Assembly (NCBI RefSeq): GCF_003581645.1
Contig: NZ_QXFK01000016.1
Coordinates: 310,001-374,000, forward strand
Direction: 5' to 3'
DNA: 64,000 nt
DNA from: Pelagerythrobacter aerophilus
Lineage (GTDB): Bacteria; Pseudomonadota; Alphaproteobacteria; Sphingomonadales; Sphingomonadaceae
Each line of letters begins with the position of its first letter. The stretch's first letter is position 1. Below, piece after piece: positions 16,946-23,967 of this stretch. Made by a program: the position numbers and the translations under genes. Under the pieces are notes generated by a model. That model did not search any database and was not told the DNA's origin. It saw only the letters and a list, made by a program, of their open reading frames with translations.

Positions 16946-18127
16946 CTAGATGCCGCCCTTACAGAGCGGTCGTTCCGCAGAGCGGACCTTGGCGTGTTTG
17001 GAAAAGAGAAGCGCGGCAAGCCCCAGTATCGAGGTGGCGGCGCCCGCGAGTGCGACCGCCGGGTAGCCGAACCCACCGGCGATTACCGCACCGCCCAGCG
17101 CAGCTCCGATCGCATTGCCTAGGTTGAACGCGCCGATATTGACGGAGGAGGCAAGGTTCGGCGCATCCTCCGCAGCGGTCATCACACGCACCTGCAGCGG
17201 CGGCACGAGCGCAAAGCTGGCTACGCCCCATAGGAAGACCAGGACCGCCACCGGCATCTGAAACGGCATCAGGACAGCGAACGTGACGAGAATTGCCGAC
17301 AGCGCGGCCAACGTAGCGATCAGCGTGCGGTCGACGGACTTGTCCGCGAATTTGCCGCCCAGCCAGTTACCGACCGTCAGACCGACGCCATAAGTCACGA
17401 GCATCGCGGTCACGAACGTGAGCGAGCCGTGTGTCTGCGTCCGCAGGATCGGTGCTATGTAGGTGAACACCGTGAACATCGCGCTCGACCCGATGACAGT
17501 GAGCGCGAGCGCGCCGAGCACCGGCGCGCGAGTCAGCACGCGCAATTCGTGGGCAATATCGCCGCCGGCGGGTGCAGGTATCGCCGGCAGGGTCAGGCGC
17601 AGCGCCGCCATCGTCACCAGACCGAGTCCAGCTATTCCCCAGAACGACGCGCGCCAGCCGAGATGTTCGCCCGCCCAGGTCGCGAACGGCACGCCGACGA
17701 CGTTGGCGATCGTCAGCCCCATGAACATCGCCGCGACGGCGCCGGCGCGGCGCTCGACCGGGACGAGACTTGCCGCGACGATCGATCCAACGCCGAAGAA
17801 AGCGCCATGATTGAGCGAGGTGATGATCCGCGCGACGAGCAGCATACTGTACCCCTCGGCGACCGCCGACATGAGGTTGCCAAGCGTGAAGATCGCGGCG
17901 AGGCCGATCAGCAACGTCCGCCGTGGTACCCGCCCCGTGGTCAGCGTCATCAGCGGCGCGCCGATCAGCACGCCCAGCGCATAGGCACTGACCAGGAGGC
18001 CGGCGGCAGGGATCGAGACGCCGAGATCGGAGGCGATTACGGGCAGCAGGCCCATTGGTGCGAATTCGGTCACGCCGATACCGAAGGCGCCCGCGGCTAG
18101 CGCGAGTAATGGGGGATTGAGCTTCAT
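16946..18127 (-). CDS. MFS transporter (AraJ/YdhP-like efflux group)
   Basis: The 393-residue protein has about 12 predicted helices. It begins LALAAGAFGIGVTEFAPMGL, the helix-1 pattern of the arabinose-efflux-like MFS permeases, and has GAPLMTLTTGRVPRRTLLIG between helices 2 and 3. SLNHGAFFGVGSIVAA in helix 4 is another mark of the group. Members export sugars, drugs or purine analogues. The gene follows an aldo/keto reductase by 15 bases on the same strand, and that pair is divergent from a LysR gene. A stress-induced reductase/efflux pair is the simplest reading. Confidence 0.9.
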   Translation of the reverse strand: MKLNPPLLALAAGAFGIGVTEFAPMGLLPVIASDLGVSIPAAGLLVSAYALGVLIGAPLMTLTTGRVPRRTLLIGLAAIFTLGNLMSAVAEGYSMLLVARIITSLNHGAFFGVGSIVAASLVPVERRAGAVAAMFMGLTIANVVGVPFATWAGEHLGWRASFWGIAGLGLVTMAALRLTLPAIPAPAGGDIAHELRVLTRAPVLGALALTVIGSSAMFTVFTYIAPILRTQTHGSLTFVTAMLVTYGVGLTVGNWLGGKFADKSVDRTLIATLAALSAILVTFAVLMPFQMPVAVLVFLWGVASFALVPPLQVRVMTAAEDAPNLASSVNIGAFNLGNAIGAALGGAVIAGGFGYPAVALAGAATSILGLAALLFSKHAKVRSAERPLCKGGI

Positions 18128-18142
18128 GTGGGTTCTTCCAGG

Positions 18143-19177
18143 TCAGACCAGCGGCGGGTTGAGACGGGCGAAGCCCTCCTGCTGCCGATATGGAGTGTGG
18201 GGGTAGGGCGGCAGCACGTCGCTTGCCGCATCGAGTGCGGCGACCTGTTCGGCGGTCAGCGACCAGCCGACGGCACCGAGATTTTGCCTCAGCTGCTCCT
18301 CGTTGCGCGCGCCGATGATCACCGACGACACGGTCGGTCGCTGGAGCAGCCAGTTGATCGCGACCTGCGGTACTGTCTTGCCCGTCTCTTCCGCGACGAC
18401 CTCGATCGCATCGACCACGCGGTAGAGGTGCTCGTCATCGACCGGCGGCGCGAACTGCTCGGTGTCGTGCAGTCGGCTGCCTTCCGGCACAGGGCGGTTG
18501 CGACCGATCTTGCCGGTAAGGCGCCCCCAGCCCAGCGGGCTCCACACCAGTGCACCGACGCCTTGATCGGCGGCGAGCGGCATCAGATCGGCCTCGTAGG
18601 CGCGGCCGATCAGCGAATAGTAGACCTGATGCGCGGCGAAGCGGGGCCAGCCGCACTGATCAGCTGCGGCCAATGCCTTCATGAGCTGCCAGCCGGGATA
18701 GTTGGAAACGCCCACGTGACGCAGCTTGCCCTGCGCGACCAGTGTGTCGAGCGTCGCGAGCAGCTCCTCCACCGGCGTGTGCGCGTCGAATGCATGGAGC
18801 TGGAGTACGTCGATGTAGTCGGTGCCGAGCCGCGTGAGCGACGCCTCGACCGCGGCGATCAGCCGCGAGCGCGACACGCCCCAGTCGGCCGGGCCGTCGC
18901 CCATGGGCAAGCCGGTCTTGGTCGAGATCAGCACTTCATCGCGGCGTCCGCGGATCGCTTCGCCGAGCACCTCCTCGGACGCACCGTTGGAGTAGACATC
19001 AGCAGTGTCGAACAAGTTCACCCCGGCATCGAGGCAGATGTCGATCAACCGCCGCGCTTCTTTCACGTCGCTGGTTCCCCAGGCACTGAACAAGGGGCCC
19101 TTGCCGCCGAAAGTGCCGGTCCCGAAGCTGAGCGCCGGAACGCGCAGGCCCGACGATCCCAATTGCCGATATTCCAT
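18143..19177 (-). CDS. Aldo/keto reductase
   Basis: This 344-residue NADPH-dependent oxidoreductase has a TIM-barrel fold. It starts MEYRQLGSSGLRVPALSFGT. Active-site features include DTADVYSNGASEEVLG (Asp and Tyr of the tetrad), KTG in LISTKTGLP and QLHAFD for Lys and His. The late SSVIIGARNEEQLRQNLGA segment is the cofactor-binding loop. I chose the ATG at 19177, preceded by AGGACGG; the frame is open to 19300, across the promoter, which argues against earlier starts. It is first in a two-gene operon with an efflux-type MFS gene and is likely controlled by the divergent LysR. Confidence 0.92.
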   Translation of the reverse strand: MEYRQLGSSGLRVPALSFGTGTFGGKGPLFSAWGTSDVKEARRLIDICLDAGVNLFDTADVYSNGASEEVLGEAIRGRRDEVLISTKTGLPMGDGPADWGVSRSRLIAAVEASLTRLGTDYIDVLQLHAFDAHTPVEELLATLDTLVAQGKLRHVGVSNYPGWQLMKALAAADQCGWPRFAAHQVYYSLIGRAYEADLMPLAADQGVGALVWSPLGWGRLTGKIGRNRPVPEGSRLHDTEQFAPPVDDEHLYRVVDAIEVVAEETGKTVPQVAINWLLQRPTVSSVIIGARNEEQLRQNLGAVGWSLTAEQVAALDAASDVLPPYPHTPYRQQEGFARLNPPLV

Positions 19178-19193
19178 GATCCGTCCTGTCCAG

Positions 19194-19212
19194 TTATGAG
19201 GGTGAGACATAA
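19194..19212. promoter_or_regulatory. LysR-type binding site between reductase and regulator genes
   Basis: TTATG (19194-19198) and CATAA (19208-19212) are perfect inverted half-sites nine bases apart, giving the T-N11-A pattern of LysR regulators. The site lies in the 71-base region between the divergent aldo/keto reductase and LysR genes, which is the expected place. Confidence 0.65.
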
Positions 19213-19248
19213 ATGGAGGGCGCCCGAAGAGCTGGGTAGTCCGACTGG

Positions 19249-20181
19249 ATGCGAAGGACTTTTGAGTTGGAAGCAAAGACGGCACGAGAGGATCGCGCAC
19301 GGTCTCTGGAGTTATTCGCCACGGTGGTCGGCGAGGGGAGTTTTTCCGCAGCAGGCAGGCGCCTCGGCTTGACGCCGTCGGCAGTAAGCCGGGCCATCGA
19401 CCGACTGGAGGAGCGGCTTGGCGTGCGGTTGCTGCTTCGCTCGACCCGCGCGCTCACCCTCACCGCCGAAGGACATGCCTATCTATGCGGCGCGCGCCGC
19501 ATCCTCGCCGATCTCGACGATGTCGAGCAGGAGATCGCCGACCAAGGCGCACCGCGCGGTCGGCTGCGCATCAGCGCCGCCCTGTCGCACGGACGGCTCT
19601 GCGTGGTGCCGCTATTGGGCGAGTTCGTGCAGCGATATCCGCATATCGTGGTGGATATCGGTCTCACAGATGCGCTTGTCGATGTTGCCGCCGGCCAGGC
19701 GGATGTGGCGGTTCGTTTCGGTCCCCTGGCGGACAGTCCCTTGACGGCGCGTAAGCTTGGCGAGACGCGCCGCGTCATCGTTGCATCGCCGGCCTACCTT
19801 GCGCGCCATGGTACGCCGCAGGTGCCCGAAGATCTGCACGGTCATAATTGCCTCGGCTTCAACTTCCGCCGTGCCGAGCCGATATGGCCGTTCCGTAAAG
19901 AGGGGCGCGATTACGTGCTGTCGGTGACGGGGAACATCGAGGCCAACAACGGCGAAACGCTGGGCCAGCTCGCCTTGGCCGGAGCGGGCATCACGCGCGT
20001 GGGCGCCTTTAGCGTCGCCCGGGAGATTGCGAGCGGTCAGCTCGTTCCGATTCTGGAAACCTTCAATCCGGGCGATGTCGAAACGATCCACGCCGTTTTT
20101 GTCGGCGGAGCCAACACGCCGGCGCGGGTGCGCGTGTTCGTCGACTACCTGGCGGAGCGCCTGCCGATCCAGAGCTTGTAG
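19249..20181 (+). CDS. LysR family transcriptional regulator
   Basis: The 310-residue protein has an N-terminal winged HTH (residues about 17-75; SLELFATVVGEGSFSAAGRR, then SAVSRAIDRLEERLGVRLL and RSTRALTLTAEG). A LysR substrate-binding domain follows (GRLRISAALSHGRLCVVPLL, ADVAVRFGPL, GITRVGAFSVAREI). It is divergent from the aldo/keto reductase-MFS operon with a T-N11-A box between them, the classic arrangement for an activator of the neighbouring operon and its own repressor. The inducer is unknown; related regulators of such reductases respond to electrophiles or oxidants. Confidence 0.92.
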   Translation: MRRTFELEAKTAREDRARSLELFATVVGEGSFSAAGRRLGLTPSAVSRAIDRLEERLGVRLLLRSTRALTLTAEGHAYLCGARRILADLDDVEQEIADQGAPRGRLRISAALSHGRLCVVPLLGEFVQRYPHIVVDIGLTDALVDVAAGQADVAVRFGPLADSPLTARKLGETRRVIVASPAYLARHGTPQVPEDLHGHNCLGFNFRRAEPIWPFRKEGRDYVLSVTGNIEANNGETLGQLALAGAGITRVGAFSVAREIASGQLVPILETFNPGDVETIHAVFVGGANTPARVRVFVDYLAERLPIQSL

Positions 20182-20357
20182 CGCCGAACTGAGAGTAGGA
20201 TCTCGATCGCCGATGGGCGCTTCGAGCTCACCCGATCGTGGCTTCCGCTGGCGCATAGGCTCGCGCTTAGAAGGGTGCCGCTCAACGAGGTGAATGTCAG
20301 CGGGACGGCGGGCGGGCATTACCGCATGGCTTCTCGGTCGATCGACGGCGGCGCTGA

Positions 20358-21611
20358 CTAGCGGATGGGTAGCGGGGAGACCTGGGTCGCGGCGTATGCA
20401 TGCTGCCTCTCAGCGAACTCCGGCGGGCGTTCGGCGGGCGGCGTCGGCGTCTCGCGCGCTTCGCCGAGGGCGAGGCTTACCCGGTTCCGGCCGCCGGATT
20501 TCGCACGATACAAGGCCGCGTCCGCCCGCCGCGACAGATCGAACAAGGTGTCGCCCTGCGTCATTTGCGCGACGCCGAACGACACGGTCACCATGCAGTC
20601 GCCATCCAGTTGCGCGAGGCGATCGGCCGCGAGCCGTTCACGCGCCGTTTCCGCAATACGCCGCCCGGCGGCAAGTGATGCGCCCGCAAGCAGCACGGCA
20701 AATTCTTCACCGCCCAGCCGGCTGACGATCGCCTCGTCGCTGACCGACTGCCGAAGCAGGGCCGCAACATGGGCGATCACCTGATCGCCCACGGCATGGC
20801 CGAAGCGATCATTGATCGACTTGAAATGGTCGATATCGGCAGTCACCAGCGTCAGCGGCTCGTTCGTACGTCGCGCGTGTGCCAGCATTCGTTCGGCGTG
20901 CAGATCGAAGCCACGCCGGTTGAGGATACCCGACAGTGCGTCGGTCTCCGATCGCGCCGCCATCTCGGCGGTGGTATCCCGCATCATCACCAGCAGCAGG
21001 ACCAGTGCGAGTGCCACAAGCGTTACGGCGGCCATACTTTGGGACACTGCCGCGTATGTCGTCGCCAGATAACCCTGCGGCTCTGTGGCGGTCCCGATCG
21101 TCCACGCAATCAGGGGCTTGAGCAGATGAAGGGAGGCGGCCACTCCGTTCAGCGTGAACAGGAGCAGGTCCAGCGGCTGACGACGCTTCGAGCGGTAGAT
21201 GACCAGTCCCACCGCCGCGTGCATCGCGAAATAGGGTAGCTGATACAGGAGCCCTCGCGCGGGCGAACCGTAAGTCAGCATGAAGATGACCGGTATCGCA
21301 AGCACACTTGCCATCCAGATCGCCGCCATGGTCCGCCACGGCGGCGCCGTGCCGTAGTGGCGCGCGATCCCAATCAGGCAGAACGTCAGAGCGAGGAGAT
21401 AGACCAGGAATGTCCCGATCACGACGGGCGCGGGATCGGTTTGCCAGGGCAGGAGAAACTCGAGCGGAATGGTCACGATGCCGGTCGCGTAACCGATCGC
21501 CAGCCACCTCGCCCCCTGCGCCGTGCGGTTCATTGCGGCCACCACCCCGAACGCGAGCGCGAAAATGCCCGCAATGAACATATTGATGGCGAGAACGAAC
21601 GCGGCAGTCAT
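20358..21611 (-). CDS. Membrane-bound diguanylate cyclase (GGDEF)
   Basis: This 417-residue protein has six or seven predicted N-terminal transmembrane helices (about residues 1-215) and a GGDEF domain (about 235-390) with DALSGILNRRGFD, ADIDHFKSINDRFGHAVGDQ and the active-site signature RLGGEEF near residue 297. It should make cyclic di-GMP from two GTP at the inner membrane. The usual RxxD inhibitory site before GGEEF is absent, so product inhibition may be lacking. I chose the ATG at 21611; the frame is open to 21659. It lies downstream of an HWE kinase on the same strand, near a fimbrial operon, which fits a role in surface attachment. Confidence 0.92.
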   Translation of the reverse strand: MTAAFVLAINMFIAGIFALAFGVVAAMNRTAQGARWLAIGYATGIVTIPLEFLLPWQTDPAPVVIGTFLVYLLALTFCLIGIARHYGTAPPWRTMAAIWMASVLAIPVIFMLTYGSPARGLLYQLPYFAMHAAVGLVIYRSKRRQPLDLLLFTLNGVAASLHLLKPLIAWTIGTATEPQGYLATTYAAVSQSMAAVTLVALALVLLLVMMRDTTAEMAARSETDALSGILNRRGFDLHAERMLAHARRTNEPLTLVTADIDHFKSINDRFGHAVGDQVIAHVAALLRQSVSDEAIVSRLGGEEFAVLLAGASLAAGRRIAETARERLAADRLAQLDGDCMVTVSFGVAQMTQGDTLFDLSRRADAALYRAKSGGRNRVSLALGEARETPTPPAERPPEFAERQHAYAATQVSPLPIR

Positions 21612-21666
21612 CGACCCACTCTTGATGCAGTCAGCAGTCCCTGTGCTTGATGAAGGCAAACGTCCG

Positions 21667-21698
21667 GTTAACCCCGCAGCGTGTTAACCCCGCAGCGT
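21667..21698. repeat. Perfect 16-base tandem duplication
   Basis: The unit GTTAACCCCGCAGCGT occurs twice without a gap (21667-21682 and 21683-21698), followed by a partial third copy (GTGTT). It lies about 55 bases upstream of the diguanylate-cyclase start codon, in its leader or promoter. A slippage duplication is likely; a regulator site repeated in tandem is possible. Confidence 0.85.
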
Positions 21699-21800
21699 GT
21701 TGATTACCTGCGCGGGCCGTCCCGCGACGTTGCGGATCGGCAATGGCCGCTCAGCGCCCGGCGTGAACGGCCAACTTCGCGTAGTCGGCGCTAACCGGTT

Positions 21801-22763
21801 TCAGGTCGCCTCGTGCGGCGGCTGCACGGGAAAAATCGCCCGGACCGTGAACCGGTGATCTTCGACGCGGCGCTCGATCCGCCCGCCCGAAGCGCGCATG
21901 ATCCGATCGATCAAGTCGAGGCCCTGTCCGCCAGCGCGCCGCGGCGCAAGCGCGGTCTCTTCCTGCCAGGTGAGTTGGAGTTCCCCGTCAGCAAGCTGCC
22001 CTGTGACGCGCACAGCAGTGCCGTCCTTCAATGCTCCATACTTCAAGCTGTTGGTCGCAAGTTCGCCGAACGCCAGCGCGAGCGCCTGCATGGTGGCGTC
22101 CTCCAGCTCGATTTCGGGCATCGGGCCGATTTCGAGATTGTCGTACACGTTACCGAGGAGAGTTACGACTTGCTTCAGTGACTTGTTCGGCGCGGAATCG
22201 AGAACCAGCTCCTGAACGCGGCCCAACTGAGCAAAGCGAAACGCAACTTCGTCGGCAAATGCCTGAAGTTCCGGTTTGCCGCGCGCGCCCATGTGCACGA
22301 GCGCGGATGCGATCGCCATGGCGTTTCGCAAGCGATGCCGCATCTCGGCGCTCACCGCCTCGGCCCGCCTGCGTTCCTCGACCTCGGCGGTCATATCGCG
22401 TGCGATCACGAGCAGGTACTCGGTCGCTTGCGCCAGCCGAACCGGGGTGACGGTCACATCCCACCAGCTCGGCTTGCCGCCGATCGTTCGCGAACCGGTA
22501 AAGCGTGCCACTTCGCTTGAACGCGCTTCTTCCAGCGCCTGCTCGACGACCGCGCGCATTTCGCCCGGCCAGCGTTCGACCCACCGTTGCCCGATCAGTT
22601 CGGCAGGTGCGCGAAGCTCCATCGCAATGGCACCGCGCTCGTTGACGTACCTGATCGTTCCATCGGGATCGAGCAGCTTGATACAGTCGTGGGTCTGGTC
22701 GAGAACCGCACCGAGCAGCGGCCCGAACTCGTCAAAGGCGCCAAGCACTTCCCTCGGGATCAT
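21801..22763 (-). CDS. PAS-HWE sensor histidine kinase
   Basis: The 320-residue soluble sensor kinase has an N-terminal PAS domain (about residues 15-135; DCIKLLDPDGTIRYVNERG, then WWDVTVTPVRLAQATEYLLV). The HWE-type kinase core has the histidine in EMRHRLRNAMAIASALV (about 155), ELATNSLKYGAL as the N-box, LTWQEE for the WxE motif, and GQGLDLIDRI as the G-box. I chose the ATG at 22763, with AGGGGA upstream; codons further upstream in the same frame run through the remnant of another kinase and are not part of this gene. HWE kinases often feed general-stress or light and oxygen responses in alphaproteobacteria. No response regulator of the matching type is adjacent. Confidence 0.9.
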   Translation of the reverse strand: MIPREVLGAFDEFGPLLGAVLDQTHDCIKLLDPDGTIRYVNERGAIAMELRAPAELIGQRWVERWPGEMRAVVEQALEEARSSEVARFTGSRTIGGKPSWWDVTVTPVRLAQATEYLLVIARDMTAEVEERRRAEAVSAEMRHRLRNAMAIASALVHMGARGKPELQAFADEVAFRFAQLGRVQELVLDSAPNKSLKQVVTLLGNVYDNLEIGPMPEIELEDATMQALALAFGELATNSLKYGALKDGTAVRVTGQLADGELQLTWQEETALAPRRAGGQGLDLIDRIMRASGGRIERRVEDHRFTVRAIFPVQPPHEAT

Positions 22764-22869
22764 CGGATTTCCCCTGTTTACACCACTGTGCAACAAAATG
22801 GCGTAATTGCAAGGGATTACACGGCGCGCAAAGAAGCGGGCCGCGGGTTGGCGCGCCGTCTGCGCACGG

Positions 22870-22980
22870 CTGCCCCCAGATGCGGCCACCGTGCGCCTCG
22901 ACGATCGTATGCGAGATCGACAGGCCCACCCCGCCCGCCCGCAGCGGGCAAATCGCGAGGCGCCTGGTCGCATACTTGTC
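22870..22980 (-). pseudogene. Remnant of a second histidine kinase (ATPase-domain C-terminus)
   Basis: One minus-strand frame, from 22980 down to about 22870, reads RAGGVGLSISHTIVEAHGGR followed by IW. This is the G2-box and following helix of FixL/NtrB-like histidine kinases. Upstream of it the frame does not contain the other kinase boxes, and downstream the expected final strand (GATFxFTLP-like) is missing. It lies between the end of the fimbrial adhesin gene and the HWE kinase. I read it as the last trace of a deleted sensor-kinase gene. Confidence 0.65.
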
Positions 22981-23034
22981 CCTTTCAGCCTTGGCGCGAG
23001 GGGGGGCGCTTCGGCCGCGCTGCGGCGCGGCGCG

Positions 23035-23967
23035 TCAACCGTCCACGATGAACACGACCGTCAGCGTATCTTGGTAATTGCCGGCGGCGGCGTTCACATT
23101 GGCGGGAACCGTGATACGCAACGGCACGGGCAACTGGGCCGAGCCGGGCGTACCGATCTGATAGGTCGCCAGCGCATTCTGGAGATCGACCTGCATACCG
23201 CCAACAGACAGGTGATACGCAATGCCGGGCGCTCTGGCATGATGGGCGAGCATGCCCCGATTAGCCGAGTCAAACCGTGCGGCAACCGGCGCGTTGCTGC
23301 GGACCGTGAAATCCAGGGTGCGGTCGACGCCGGCAGTCAGATCGCCTAGATCCACGCTCATCGCATTGGATCCGGTGCCGGCCTCCATGCTGTCCACCTC
23401 GAGGACGGCAGCGACGGGGGCGACGACGCTAACCGGCGCTTGATCGGCAAGCTCCGGACCAGCCGGATCGTCGCGGAACAGACGCAAGATCGATTGGCCC
23501 GAATACGTGCCACCAGCCACGAATTGTCCAGGCGGGATCGTCACATACAACATGGCTTCTTGTGCGCCGACCCCGGCCCCGAATTGGCCGGGCAGGCGGG
23601 AGAATTGGTTGCCCGTGTAATCGGGGGAGAGCAGGGACGGGCCACTGGGTTGCCGCAGGATGTCGAACCGTAGGCTACCCTCAGGACCGTGCAGCGTGTT
23701 GTCGCTCGCTTCGTTCGGGGCGGCTGTGAGGAAGTAGCGACAGGGCCCGCCTTCGTGCCTGATCGACACGGTAGCGACCTCGATCGTCTCATCGGGGGCG
23801 AACACCTCGTATCCTCGGCCGAAGGGTCCGTGCCAGGAAATTGCGCTGTCGACCTCCATTTCGAGGCGGCAGGTAGCGTCGAACGGCAAATCCTCGGCCA
23901 ATGCGGGTGACGCGACGAGTGCGCAGGCCACAAGACCCGCACGCACATTCGGCGATTTGAGTGTCAT
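23035..23967 (-). CDS. Spore coat U-type fimbrial tip protein or adhesin
   Basis: This 310-residue exported protein has a signal peptide (about residues 1-24, ending ASPALA). Its size suggests two spore-coat-U-like beta domains: the N-terminal half starts DATCRLEMEVDSAISWHG, and the C-terminal half ends in the donor-strand-compatible motif GNYQDTLTVVFIVDG. It is the last gene of the pilin-chaperone-usher operon, the position usually held by a tip adhesin, and is twice the pilin's length. Its ATG overlaps the usher stop by four bases (ATGA). What it binds is unknown. Confidence 0.85.
   Translation of the reverse strand: MTLKSPNVRAGLVACALVASPALAEDLPFDATCRLEMEVDSAISWHGPFGRGYEVFAPDETIEVATVSIRHEGGPCRYFLTAAPNEASDNTLHGPEGSLRFDILRQPSGPSLLSPDYTGNQFSRLPGQFGAGVGAQEAMLYVTIPPGQFVAGGTYSGQSILRLFRDDPAGPELADQAPVSVVAPVAAVLEVDSMEAGTGSNAMSVDLGDLTAGVDRTLDFTVRSNAPVAARFDSANRGMLAHHARAPGIAYHLSVGGMQVDLQNALATYQIGTPGSAQLPVPLRITVPANVNAAAGNYQDTLTVVFIVDG

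Noticed and set aside
16614-16949. 111-codon plus-strand open frame in the gap between TetR and MFS genes
   Set aside because: No Shine-Dalgarno, no domain and arginine/serine-rich composition typical of non-coding frames in GC-rich DNA.
18128-19372. 414-codon plus-strand open frame
   Set aside because: Antisense to the aldo/keto reductase, which has its full active site.
22764-22973. Upstream extension of the HWE kinase to 390 residues
   Set aside because: The extra residues run through the remnant of another kinase in a different frame, and the ATG at 22763 has a good Shine-Dalgarno.
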